Assembly: GCF_029433105.1 (NCBI RefSeq)
Contig: NZ_JARNTW010000003.1
Span: 372,001-436,000, forward strand
From: Runella sp. MFBS21
Lineage (GTDB): Bacteria > Bacteroidota > Bacteroidia > Cytophagales > Spirosomataceae
Length of the DNA: 64,000 nt
Direction: 5' to 3'
Below, piece after piece: positions 44,739 to 53,764 of this stretch (the stretch's first letter is position 1; each line of letters begins with the position of its first letter). Made by a program: the position numbers and the translations under genes. Below the pieces are notes generated by a model, which saw only the letters and a list, made by a program, of their open reading frames with translations, was not told where the DNA came from and did no database searches.

Positions 44739-46136
44739 CTAATGGTGATATACTTCCCAACCCATGTAGTTTTCAAAGGCTTCTTTCAAAATATGGGCCG
44801 TTTTGGAAGCATTCATCACTACGTGGTGCTCAAAGCCATTGCGACACACATACTTCATTAATCCTTGTAAATCAGGAATTTTTGCCACCGCTCGATTTCC
44901 AAAAGTGCGAAGTTCGTCATCGGTCAACATTCCTTCACCTATGTAAGCTTTTATGATGCCTTTGGGGTCGTCGGTACTGATACGGCCATAGGTAAGCGGC
45001 ATCGCAGGGGTACGCCCGGCCAATGCGCCGTAGGTATTTTCTTCTCCTACCGAAGTTCCTAAAATAGGCGCCGTACTGATTTCGATGTCGGGCAAAAACG
45101 ACTTAGCCCAGTTACCACAGTGGAAGAGCACGCATTTTTCTTCGTCGTTGGCGTAGTTGTTGTTCCAATCGACCAAGGCACTCGGCGAACCCGATGCTAG
45201 CTGCATGGCATACATACTCAAGGTGCCCGTCACATCTACTTCACAAGCACTTGGTAGCATATTTTCGCTCATGATACTCATGCTAGTACATACATTACAG
45301 CCGTAGTTTTGCTGCAAACTAGTCCAGCACTGAATCGCCGTTGCATCCAAAGCAAACTCCTCCATAAAATCGGTGAGGGCAATGTCGAGTTTGGCCATCT
45401 GCAATAAGCGACTGTCGGGCGTGCGCCCTACTGAAGCATAACCACGGATTTTGTCGATACGCTGCTTGACCACCTCATCGGTATCTTTGAGGCGATTGGC
45501 ATTTCCCAAAATCGCCGATAAATCGATAGTAGTAACCGAAATACCATTGCGTTGTAAAATTTTTTCGCTGTAACGCACCGTATTAAATGCCCCTGGACGC
45601 GCGCCCACAGCTCCGATACGTACATTGCGAAGACCACGCACTACCCTGCAAACAGCCACAAAATCTAGCAACTCTTTTTCAAAACTACTTTCGGTAAGAC
45701 GAATGACGTGCTTTTCGGTAAGGGAGTATTTGATACCGTATTGGTAGAGATTATTACAAACCGAGATTTTGCCACACCACGCATCGCGGCGGCGCGCTAC
45801 GTCGAGTTTGTCGAGGTCGTCGGGGTAGGCTTGAATCAAAACTGGCACATTAAGCCCCGACAATTTGAGGGTATCGGCTACGCCTTTTTCATCCCCAAAA
45901 TTGGGTAACACCACCAAAACCCCCATGATTTCTTCGGCATGGGCTTTGAAGAGAGTGGCACATTTTTGAGCATCACCAAACGTCTCGACTCCCCCTAGCT
46001 TAGTGTCGGCATCGCTCAATAAAATAGGTTTGATGTTGAGCTTTTTACACAACTCAATGCAATCAATGCGAGCCTCTGCTACCAACTTATCTGGAAAGAA
46101 ATCCCGGTTTCCGATAATAATTCCAATACTTGTCAT
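44739..46136 (-). CDS. FucI/AraA-like sugar isomerase
   Basis: 465 residues of the L-fucose/L-arabinose isomerase superfamily: the N-terminal Rossmann-like part (GIIIGNRDFFPDKLVAEAR), a VGARPGAFNTVRYSEKIL segment, and the metal-site region with DFMEEFALDATAIQCWTSLQ (acidic ligand) and CEVDVTGTLSMYAMQLASG. The C terminus FEHHVVMNASKTAHILKEA has the late histidines. It should interconvert an aldose and a ketose. In the operon it would supply the ketopentose to the FGGY kinase. The specific sugar is unknown; D-apiose is my leading guess from context. Confidence 0.85.
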   Translation of the reverse strand: MTSIGIIIGNRDFFPDKLVAEARIDCIELCKKLNIKPILLSDADTKLGGVETFGDAQKCATLFKAHAEEIMGVLVVLPNFGDEKGVADTLKLSGLNVPVLIQAYPDDLDKLDVARRRDAWCGKISVCNNLYQYGIKYSLTEKHVIRLTESSFEKELLDFVAVCRVVRGLRNVRIGAVGARPGAFNTVRYSEKILQRNGISVTTIDLSAILGNANRLKDTDEVVKQRIDKIRGYASVGRTPDSRLLQMAKLDIALTDFMEEFALDATAIQCWTSLQQNYGCNVCTSMSIMSENMLPSACEVDVTGTLSMYAMQLASGSPSALVDWNNNYANDEEKCVLFHCGNWAKSFLPDIEISTAPILGTSVGEENTYGALAGRTPAMPLTYGRISTDDPKGIIKAYIGEGMLTDDELRTFGNRAVAKIPDLQGLMKYVCRNGFEHHVVMNASKTAHILKEAFENYMGWEVYHH

Positions 46137-46193
46137 ATAGTCAAAAAATCAGGACTCAAGTCCCTTTATGTTCATGTTCTTTTGGTTGCGAGA

Positions 46194-46958
46194 TTATTTA
46201 GCAATGATAACTTCGATGTCGTTTTGTTTAAACAATTGCAAGTGATTGTTTTCAATACCACTATCAGTAATCAAATAGCTGATAAGCGACAGTGCCCCCA
46301 AACTTGCGAAAGCACTTTTGCCGATTTTGGTAGAATCAGCCACGAGATAGGTAGTTTCGGCGGCATCAATCATTGCTTTTTTTACCACTAAGTCGCTGAT
46401 ACTCGGGTAAGTCAATCCTGCTTTGAGGGAAATACCTGCCGTCGCCAAAAACAATTTTTGTACGTGGATTCCTTTGAAAAAATCAGCTGCTTTTTGCCCT
46501 GTCAACGACAAGGTCGGTGGCTTAAACTCTCCACCCGTCAATATCACCTCAATGTTTTGTTCTGCTCCTAGCATCAACCCAATGTTCATGGCATTGGTGA
46601 TGACCGTCAATCGACGATTACCTCTGATTTTTTTGGCAATTTCGGTGGTAGTACTACCCGAATCAAGGATGATAGTATCTCCGTTGTCGATGTAGTCCAA
46701 ACACGTAGCGGCAATACTCTCTTTTTTGTCCATGTTTTCTTGATGTACCAACGAAAACGACTGTACTTGGTCTTTAACGCTTTTGAGATAGGCACCACCA
46801 TGCTCGCGCACAAGTATTCCTTCTTTTTCTAATTTTTCTAAATCTTGCCGAATGGTTACTTCCGTAACTTTAAACAATAAGGCCAAGTCAGCTACTTTGG
46901 CCGACCCGTCTTCATGCAGCAGGTCTAGTATTTTTTCTCTTCTTTGATTAGGAAGCAT
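46194..46958 (-). CDS. DeoR-family transcriptional regulator
   Basis: 254 residues. The N-terminal helix-turn-helix (RREKILDLLHEDGSAKVADL...VTIRQDLEKLEKEGI, about 5-58) is the DeoR type; the C-terminal part is the DeoRC phosphosugar sensor, with ILDSGSTTTEIAK and VLTGGEFKP. It is first in the minus-strand run, 57 bases before the isomerase gene. It probably represses the locus until a sugar phosphate is bound, acting at TTTC-repeat sites in the divergent region. Confidence 0.92.
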   Translation of the reverse strand: MLPNQRREKILDLLHEDGSAKVADLALLFKVTEVTIRQDLEKLEKEGILVREHGGAYLKSVKDQVQSFSLVHQENMDKKESIAATCLDYIDNGDTIILDSGSTTTEIAKKIRGNRRLTVITNAMNIGLMLGAEQNIEVILTGGEFKPPTLSLTGQKAADFFKGIHVQKLFLATAGISLKAGLTYPSISDLVVKKAMIDAAETTYLVADSTKIGKSAFASLGALSLISYLITDSGIENNHLQLFKQNDIEVIIAK

Positions 46959-47230
46959 TGGTTTTCTTTTTTGATATTTTAAAAGTCACATTCTCTTCAA
47001 AGAAAAGAAATAATAAGAAAACAAAAAAGGATGTTTTAGGCTCTTCAATCTATTTCTCCCTAATCTTTATTCTTAAGACTGATTCGTAATCCTCGACAGC
47101 TTTGTTGTTGATTCACAAGTTGCTATTGCAACTCTCTTTTGTTTAACCCTTTATTTATAACTGTTGTCTTTTTTGTAGGCTTTTACCAAAGCATCATTCA
47201 ATTATGATTATCGAAACTAAATTTCAAACA

Positions 47231-47250
47231 AAAGAAACAAAAAGAAACAA
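47231..47250 (-). promoter_or_regulatory. Tandem repeat, candidate DeoR operator (left)
   Basis: AAAGAAACAA occurs twice in a row. On the minus strand it reads TTGTTTCTTT twice and gives TTTC-N6-TTTC, one helical turn apart, like operators of AgaR-type DeoR regulators. Flanking A-rich sequence weakens the specificity. Confidence 0.4.
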
Positions 47251-47462
47251 AACAAAAAAATTTTACCTAAAATTATTCTTAAAAGCAAGGTAGCACCACA
47301 GAGTTCAAAATTAAACTATTTCAATATTTTGTATTATCATTTACTCACCCAAAAACGTCATAAGCGATATTTTTCAAAAAAAATAAAACTTTTACCTCAG
47401 ATTATACAAATAACCAAAATTGAACATATCTAATATTTGGAATTTCGGAATTCGAAAATCAT

Positions 47463-47482
47463 ACTTTCGTTTACTTTCGTTT
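47463..47482 (+). promoter_or_regulatory. Tandem repeat, candidate DeoR operator (right)
   Basis: ACTTTCGTTT occurs twice in a row (47463-47472 and 47473-47482). TTTCGTTT words at 10-bp spacing match the known style of DeoR-family operators. It lies 110 bases upstream of the susC-like start codon, on the side that faces the plus-strand operon. Confidence 0.5.
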
Positions 47483-47521
47483 ATCAGGACGGTTCAGGAC
47501 AGCTATCAATAGGGCATTTTC

Positions 47522-47529
47522 TAGCTTTG
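47522..47529 (+). promoter_or_regulatory. -7-type box before the SusC gene
   Basis: TAGCTTTG fits TAnnTTTG exactly, 63 bases before the ATG at 47593. No convincing -33 TTTG is found at normal spacing. Confidence 0.35.
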
Positions 47530-47592
47530 CCTACCATAGTTCAGCATTTTTTAGCTAAAAACTTGTATTTTATCACGTCAAACTTACGCCCT

Positions 47593-50500
47593 ATGAAACC
47601 CTTTCTACCACCCAAGTACTTGAAGTACTTTTGTTTTATTTTTCTTTCATTTTGTTTTGTTCAGGTTTTTGGTCAATCGAAAGTAATTTCTGTCAAAGGA
47701 AAAATACTAGATGAAGCAGGGAAACCTGTTCCGGGGGTATCAGTCGTACTCAAATCCACGACTACGGGTACTATTTCCAATCAAGATGGACTTTATAGCC
47801 TTCCTGCTCCAGAAGATGCCATTTTGGTATTTAGTTCGGTAAGCTACGAATCGCAAGAAATCGCAATCAATAAACGTTCGGTGATTGATGTGACCCTGAT
47901 GCCCTCCAACAAAATTCTTAATGAAGTAGTGGTCGTAGGGTATGGTACTCAAAGCAAAAGAGCGGTGACGGGGGCAGTAGCGTCTATCAACAATAAGCAA
48001 TTTCAAGACCGTTCTTTCAGCAATGTGGCACAGTCGCTAGCGGGGCAAGTAGCAGGTGTAAATATTTCGCAAGCGCAAGGTGCCCCAGGGTCTTCCCCTT
48101 TTATCAAGATTCGGGGTGTGAGCTCTATCACCGCTGGCACAAACCCTCTTCTGGTAGTAGATGGCGTTCCGTTGGAAAACTTCAACCTAAATATGATTAA
48201 CCCTCAGGACATTGAGTCGGTAGAAGTATTAAAAGATGCTTCATCAGCGGCGATTTATGGGTCAAGAGGTTCGAGTGGGGTTATCATTGTTACTACCAAA
48301 TTAGGAAAAGCAGGCAAAACCAACGTCAGCGCCAACTTTGAATATGGTTCACAAAAAGTGACTCGCCAAATCAAGATGATGGACGCGCAACAATTTATCC
48401 GAACCTACATCGACGCCAAAAACAACGCGTGGATTGATGCAGGTGGTAAAGCCACCGATGGCAACGCCCTTCGTCCTACGTTGCTCAAAATCCCCGAAGA
48501 TTTTCTGACCAATCCTCAGCAGTTTGGCACAGGTACCAACTGGCAAGATGTAATGTTTAGAGGCGCACCTTCTTACAATGGTCAAATCTCTGTGTCAGGT
48601 GGTACCGAGAAAACCCAGTATATGTTTTCGGGGGCGTATTTAGACCAAACTGCCGTGCTAGACATGAATTACTACAAACGATTGGCGCTACGCTCAAATA
48701 TCAAAACTGCCGTAACCGACCGCCTTACAGTAGGACTTAATTTGGGAGTAACGACGATTTTTGACCGCACTGAAGGAACCAAAGGAAAAAGTGACGTGAT
48801 TAGCCTTGGCCTTCAAAGCAACCCTCATTTTCCAGTTTATAACGAAAATGGCAACCTCGGCTACCGTGACCCCAACTCTACTTGGTTTCGTTTTACGGCC
48901 TTTGGCGATATGAACCTTTGGCATCCGTACTCATTGACCCGCGAAGTAGACAAAGGCACCAAATCATTCAATACCTTAGGCTCGGCTTATTTGGAATACA
49001 ATATTTTGAAGAATCTAAAATTCCGCACTAGTCTGAGTGCCAATCTCTTCAATACTCGCAATCATTTTTATTGGAATGATAAACAAAAATACGGCTACTC
49101 GGCAGTGCTCGCGGCTCAAGCCAACGCAGGCAACAGCTACATGCTCAATTGGCTGAGTGAAAACACTTTGACTTACGACAAACAAATCGGTGACCACTCC
49201 TTTACGGGACTTGTAGGCTATACTTCGCAAAAACAACGCGACGAAACGATGTACGTAGCCGCCAACAATTTCCCGAATGATTTGGTACATACCCTGAACG
49301 CCGGAACCGTCACAGCTGGTAACACCACCGCTAGCGAATGGTCTTTGCTATCTTATATTGCTCGTTTGCAATACAACTACAATAGCCGTTATTTTTTGAC
49401 TGCAGCTATTCGTCGCGATGGTATGTCGCGCTTCGGCGACAACAACAAATGGGGGTATTTTCCTTCGGTATCAGCAGGTTGGCTCATTTCGGATGAAGCT
49501 TTTATGAGCAACATCAAGAGCATCAATAACTTGAAATTAAGAGTAAGCTACGGCGTAACAGGCAACAACCAAATCCCCAACTATGGTGCGATTAGCCTTT
49601 TGGCAGCCTCCAATTATGTGTACGGCAGCACCATGTCAAATGGCCTAAGAGTCAGCAACATTGCCAATCCTAACTTAAAATGGGAAAAAACCAATATGTT
49701 CAATATCGGTCTGGATTTGGGGGTACTCAACAACCGCCTTTCTGGTTCAATCGAGTACTACAACTCTCTGACCCGCGACATGCTATTGTTTGTGCCTGTA
49801 CCCGACATCACCGGCTTTTCGTCGCAGTTGACCAATATCGGGCAAATGCGCAACCGTGGTATTGAACTTAATATTACTTCCAAAAACGTAGTTGGAAATT
49901 TCAACTGGACAACAGACTTCAACTTCTCTCGCAATAGCAACAAAGTATTGCAGTTGGGTCCCGGCAATGCCCCTATCCAATACGTGGATAATGTCGTGAC
50001 CGTCAGAACCGAAGTAGGGCAACCCGTGTCTAATTTTTATGGCTATATCTTCGACGGTGTGTTTAAAAACCAAGCCGAAATCGATGCCTATCCTCACCAC
50101 GCAAGCACTACCCCCGGCGACCCTAAAGTAAGAGATGTAAATGGCGATGGAAAAATCACCGACGCCGACCGTACCATCATCGGAAACAATCAGCCCGATT
50201 TCATCGCAGGTATGACCAACACCCTGTCTTACAAAGGTTTTGAGTTTTCGTTTATGCTACAAGGCTCTTACGGTGGCGAAATCGCCAACAACAATATTCG
50301 CTATTTAGGCACTTGGGACAATGGCCGTAATTTTTATGCGAGTATGTACAACTACTGGCGCTCAGAAAGTGACCCCGGCGATGGGATTCATTTCAAACCC
50401 AATGTCAGCTACAAAGGTTTGCAAAAGCAATTTTCGTCCTATTGGGTAGAAGATGCCTCTTTCTTACGTATGAAAAACATCCGCTTGTCGTACGCGATTC

Positions 50501-50763
50501 CGAGCAAATTATTAAACAAAATTGCTTGCAAATCGGCGCGGGTATATGTCAATGCCGAAAACGTATTTATCCTAACCAAATACAAAGACGGCTACGACCC
50601 CGAAAATACCACCTACGGCACCACTACTTACAGCAGCAGCATGGAGACTTCTGGCTCTTATACAAGTGGAAATGCTCCCGTGCCGGGTGCGTTTCAGGGG
50701 GTAGATTATGGTTCATATCCACTGCCTCGCGTGATTACGGTAGGTATCAAAGCTGATTTTTAA
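47593..50763 (+). CDS. SusC/RagA-type TonB-dependent outer-membrane transporter
   Basis: 1056 residues from the ATG at 47593; the upstream frame (TTG at 47437) is AT-rich and contains the putative operator, so I reject it. Signal peptide ending in VFGQ, then a carboxypeptidase-regulatory-like domain (KGKILDEAGKPVPGVSVVL...DGLYSL), a TonB-box/plug region (EVVVVGYGTQSKRAVTGAV), the SusC signature (LKDASSAAIYGSRGSSGVIIVTTK), and a long beta-barrel ending in an aromatic-rich strand with the terminal F. It imports oligosaccharide or glycoside together with the SusD partner encoded 21 bases downstream. Confidence 0.96.
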   Translation: MKPFLPPKYLKYFCFIFLSFCFVQVFGQSKVISVKGKILDEAGKPVPGVSVVLKSTTTGTISNQDGLYSLPAPEDAILVFSSVSYESQEIAINKRSVIDVTLMPSNKILNEVVVVGYGTQSKRAVTGAVASINNKQFQDRSFSNVAQSLAGQVAGVNISQAQGAPGSSPFIKIRGVSSITAGTNPLLVVDGVPLENFNLNMINPQDIESVEVLKDASSAAIYGSRGSSGVIIVTTKLGKAGKTNVSANFEYGSQKVTRQIKMMDAQQFIRTYIDAKNNAWIDAGGKATDGNALRPTLLKIPEDFLTNPQQFGTGTNWQDVMFRGAPSYNGQISVSGGTEKTQYMFSGAYLDQTAVLDMNYYKRLALRSNIKTAVTDRLTVGLNLGVTTIFDRTEGTKGKSDVISLGLQSNPHFPVYNENGNLGYRDPNSTWFRFTAFGDMNLWHPYSLTREVDKGTKSFNTLGSAYLEYNILKNLKFRTSLSANLFNTRNHFYWNDKQKYGYSAVLAAQANAGNSYMLNWLSENTLTYDKQIGDHSFTGLVGYTSQKQRDETMYVAANNFPNDLVHTLNAGTVTAGNTTASEWSLLSYIARLQYNYNSRYFLTAAIRRDGMSRFGDNNKWGYFPSVSAGWLISDEAFMSNIKSINNLKLRVSYGVTGNNQIPNYGAISLLAASNYVYGSTMSNGLRVSNIANPNLKWEKTNMFNIGLDLGVLNNRLSGSIEYYNSLTRDMLLFVPVPDITGFSSQLTNIGQMRNRGIELNITSKNVVGNFNWTTDFNFSRNSNKVLQLGPGNAPIQYVDNVVTVRTEVGQPVSNFYGYIFDGVFKNQAEIDAYPHHASTTPGDPKVRDVNGDGKITDADRTIIGNNQPDFIAGMTNTLSYKGFEFSFMLQGSYGGEIANNNIRYLGTWDNGRNFYASMYNYWRSESDPGDGIHFKPNVSYKGLQKQFSSYWVEDASFLRMKNIRLSYAIPSKLLNKIACKSARVYVNAENVFILTKYKDGYDPENTTYGTTTYSSSMETSGSYTSGNAPVPGAFQGVDYGSYPLPRVITVGIKADF

Positions 50764-50784
50764 TCAAATAAAACCAACAAAGCA

Positions 50785-52200
50785 ATGAAGAAGTTTAAAC
50801 ATATACTGGCCGCCTGCCTCACTGGTGTAGTGATGAGCAGCTGTAGCGATTCTTTTCTCAAACTTGCCCCTGTTTCCAATCCAAATGCTGAGACATTTTT
50901 CAAAACCAAAGCTGATTTTGACTTGGCATCCAATGCCGCCTACGCTACGCTTTATACCATTTACAATCCCGAAGGACCTATCTCATACATGGGCGAACTC
51001 ATGGGCGATAACGTGACGATTCTGAATATTTCGGGAAATATGGCCGATAAGTGGCAATTCAGGGATTATACCCTTGCGCCTGCCAATACCATGGTGTATC
51101 AGTTTTGGCAAGATTTTTATCGGTCACTTTACAATATCAACATCGTGATTAGTAAAGTAGAAACAAGCGAATTAGACGCGGCTAGCAAAGACAAAATCAA
51201 AGGAGAAATGATGTTTTTACGGGCACTTTATTACTTCAATATGGTGCAGATTTGGGGAGATTTGCCGCTCGTAACTACTCCTATTACCGCCGCCGAAAGT
51301 TACGGTGTATTGCGTTCACCAGCCTCTGAAGTATATGCTCAGATTGTCAAAGATTTACAGTTTGCAGCTGATAAACTCCCCCTAGCTTCCGCAGCTGGCG
51401 TAGGAAAAGCTTCCAAAGGAGCGGCTCAATCGCTGCTCGGAAAAGTCTATTTGACCATGGGCGATAAAACCAACGCCGCCAATACCCTCAAAGAAGTAGT
51501 CAATAGTGGGCAGTACCAATTGCTTCCCAACTATGCTTCGCTTTGGGATCCTAAAAACAAAAACACCAAAGAGTCTATCTTCGAAATTCAGTTTTTAGGC
51601 GGCTCTTCTACGGCTCCTTTCAGTGATTATTATTTGGGCTTTTTTCCCAACTCCAACGCGCTTGGCTTCTACGGAAGTGGTATGAATCAAGTAGTGGATG
51701 ATGTTTGGACCGAATATGAGACAGGAGATAGCCGCCGCGTAGCCTCTATTGATACAGGCTTTACGGATGCAAAAGGCGTATTTACCAAAGTCAAATTTCC
51801 TAAAAAATGGCAAGACAAAACCGCCCCCATCATTGGGCAACGCATCGCCGCCAACAACAACTTTATGGTACTACGCTATGCCGATGTGTTGTTGATGTTG
51901 ACCGAAGCAACTGGCGATGCTCAATACTTAAATCTAGTGCGCAAAAGGATAGGTTTGCCTGAATACGGTACCGCTGCCTACCCTTCCAAATACAATAGCA
52001 TTGAGCTAGCCACCGAACACGAACGCCGCGTTGAATTGGCTTTTGAATTTCACCGTTGGTTTGACCTAAAAAGAACCAATCGCGCACTTACTGTATTGCC
52101 GAGCAAAGGTAAAGCCGTGACACAAGCTAAATTGCTGATTCCTATCCCCAATGTAGTAAGAGATCAAAATAGCAAAATCACTCAAAACGCAGGCTACTAG
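50785..52200 (+). CDS. SusD/RagB-type surface glycan-binding lipoprotein
   Basis: 471 residues. The leader ends in VVMSSC, a lipobox. TPR-like helices follow (ASNAAYATLYTIYNP, EMMFLRALYYFNMVQIWGDLPLVT), then RYADVLLMLTEA and the C-terminal HERRVELAFEFHRWFDLKRT, all hallmarks of SusD proteins. It forms the lid of the SusC transporter and binds the substrate. The next gene is 230 bases away, across two hairpins. Confidence 0.95.
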   Translation: MKKFKHILAACLTGVVMSSCSDSFLKLAPVSNPNAETFFKTKADFDLASNAAYATLYTIYNPEGPISYMGELMGDNVTILNISGNMADKWQFRDYTLAPANTMVYQFWQDFYRSLYNINIVISKVETSELDAASKDKIKGEMMFLRALYYFNMVQIWGDLPLVTTPITAAESYGVLRSPASEVYAQIVKDLQFAADKLPLASAAGVGKASKGAAQSLLGKVYLTMGDKTNAANTLKEVVNSGQYQLLPNYASLWDPKNKNTKESIFEIQFLGGSSTAPFSDYYLGFFPNSNALGFYGSGMNQVVDDVWTEYETGDSRRVASIDTGFTDAKGVFTKVKFPKKWQDKTAPIIGQRIAANNNFMVLRYADVLLMLTEATGDAQYLNLVRKRIGLPEYGTAAYPSKYNSIELATEHERRVELAFEFHRWFDLKRTNRALTVLPSKGKAVTQAKLLIPIPNVVRDQNSKITQNAGY

Positions 52201-52204
52201 ATGA

Positions 52205-52251
52205 AGACTATCCAAGTTTGATAACGAAATAAAAACAAACTTGGATAGTCT
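52205..52251. terminator. Hairpin 1 after susD-like gene
   Basis: A perfect 16-bp stem AGACTATCCAAGTTTG / CAAACTTGGATAGTCT with a 15-base loop begins four bases after the SusD stop. There is no clear T-run, so it may be a partial terminator or an RNA-stabilising element at the 3' end of the susCD transcript. Confidence 0.6.
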
Positions 52252-52279
52252 AAACCTAAAACAACGCGTCAAACTTTAG

Positions 52280-52326
52280 AGACTTTCCAAGTTGCTTAAA
52301 TCGTTGATAACAAACTTGGAAAGTCT
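52280..52326. repeat. Hairpin 2, near copy of hairpin 1
   Basis: AGACTTTCCAAGTT(G) pairs with CAAACTTGGAAAGTCT, with one base missing in the left arm and an 18-base loop. It shares the core CCAAGTT/AACTTGG with hairpin 1 and with the hairpin at 9569-9611. Confidence 0.6.
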
Positions 52327-52430
52327 ACCATGAAATAGTAGAATTAGCGCGAAATAAGATTATTAGAACAGTTTAGTGTTCGCACTTTAGTATTCAACCA
52401 AAATGAATCATCCCGACTGATTTTCAGCGA

Positions 52431-53690
52431 ATGGAAAGAATTATTGCTACCTATTTTATAGAAACGCCATTTGATGTTGAAAAAGCGGCACAAGTGCTTG
52501 CGGGTGAACAATCCAGCGGCACTTTTGTGGCAATTCCGGGCGAAACTGAGGCTTTGAAAGCGCGTTTTGCCGCCAAAGTAGAGGCCATAAATTTACTTGA
52601 GCCTGCCTATCATCCTTCCTTGCCCGGTGCAGAAGGTTATCCTGTGTACCACCGTGCCGAAATCAAAGTCTCTTGGTCGGTCGAAAACTTTGGGTATAAT
52701 CTGCCCGTTATGATTTCGACTTTACAAGGCAATTTATACGAGTTGACCCAATTTACAGGGCTCAAACTCATGGATATTGATATTCCTGACTCTTTTGCTC
52801 GGCATTTTGTAGGCCCACGTTTTGGCATAGAAGGTTGTCGGAATCTCACTCATGTGTATCAGCGACCTCTCATAGGCACCATTATCAAACCTAGCATTGG
52901 GCTTTCTCCCAACGATACCGCCGCACTTGTCAAAATCCTAGCAGAGGCGGGGATTGATTTTATCAAGGATGATGAACTCCAATCTGCATCGGCCAATTCT
53001 TCTTTTGAAGCCCGCGTAGATGCAGTTATGGAAATCATCAATCGCCATGCCGATGCCACGGGCAAAAAAGTAATGTATGCTTTCAACCTCAGCGAGGAAA
53101 TAGATAGTATGCTTCGCCGCTACGAATATTTGATAGAAGCAGGAGCGACTTGTGCTATGGTGAGCATCAATAGCGTAGGTTTGGCGGGTACCAAGAAAAT
53201 CTGCGACCAAGGCGTATTGCCTATTCATGCCCACCGCAATGGCTGGGGAATGATGACCCGTCATCCGCTTTTGGGAATAGACTTTAGGGCTTACCAAAAG
53301 CTATGGCGTTTGGTGGGAGTAGATCAGCTCCATGTCAATGGTATCCAAAACAAATTTTGGGAAAGCGACGACTCCGTGGTACGCTCCATCGAAGCTTGTC
53401 GTCAGCCCCTACTTGGTGGCTACGAAGTACTGCCCGTAGTATCGTCGGGACAATGGGGCGGGCAAGCTCCCGAAACCTACCGCCGTACCCAAACTGTGGA
53501 TTTGCTATACATGGCTGGCGGCGGTATTATGGCGCATCCTGACGGCCCCAAAGGAGGAGTGATTGCCATCAATCAAGCGTGGGAAGGAGCAGTCAAGGGC
53601 TTATCAATACAACAAACTGCTGCACTTTATCCTGAGTTTGCTAAGTCTGTTGCCAAATTTGGAAAGTCACTTTCGTTTATGTCAAATTGA
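52431..53690 (+). CDS. RuBisCO-like protein (3-oxo-isoapionate-phosphate-type candidate)
   Basis: 419 residues with the two-domain RuBisCO large-subunit fold. By RuBisCO numbering, the following are kept: K175 (K153, in IIKPS), the carbamylated lysine and metal ligands K201/D203/E204 (K179, D181, E182 in DFIKDDE), HAHR (266-269), H327 (H301), loop-6 K334 (K308, seven residues after that histidine), S379 (S339) and the phosphate loop GGG (363-365). K177 is serine (S155) and H298 is tryptophan (W272), so carboxylation is unlikely. Known relatives next to DUF1537 kinases decarboxylate or cleave 3-oxo-isoapionate 4-phosphate (OiaX, OiaT). The DUF1537 kinase gene follows. The exact reaction is inferred. 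Confidence 0.88.
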   Translation: MERIIATYFIETPFDVEKAAQVLAGEQSSGTFVAIPGETEALKARFAAKVEAINLLEPAYHPSLPGAEGYPVYHRAEIKVSWSVENFGYNLPVMISTLQGNLYELTQFTGLKLMDIDIPDSFARHFVGPRFGIEGCRNLTHVYQRPLIGTIIKPSIGLSPNDTAALVKILAEAGIDFIKDDELQSASANSSFEARVDAVMEIINRHADATGKKVMYAFNLSEEIDSMLRRYEYLIEAGATCAMVSINSVGLAGTKKICDQGVLPIHAHRNGWGMMTRHPLLGIDFRAYQKLWRLVGVDQLHVNGIQNKFWESDDSVVRSIEACRQPLLGGYEVLPVVSSGQWGGQAPETYRRTQTVDLLYMAGGGIMAHPDGPKGGVIAINQAWEGAVKGLSIQQTAALYPEFAKSVAKFGKSLSFMSN

Positions 53691-53764
53691 TTTTAGCATT
53701 TGTCTCGTTTATCACCAACCAAACCCTCAAGCGAATCGCCTTGGTGATTTGTGTATTTTCTTAA

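Larger units (their letters stand above)
46959..47592. other. 634-bp divergent control region
   Basis: Very AT-rich and without a gene. It separates the two arms of the catabolic locus and holds two tandem 10-bp repeats (47231-47250 and 47463-47482) and a -7-like box (47522-47529). Confidence 0.65.

Noticed and set aside
47437-47592. Longer SusC start at a TTG
   Set aside because: The added 52 residues precede a normal signal peptide, are coded by AT-rich control sequence and cover the putative operator and -7 box.
52403-52420. Five-codon upstream reading frame before the RuBisCO-like gene
   Set aside because: Too short to separate from chance; no runs of regulatory codons or attenuator structure.
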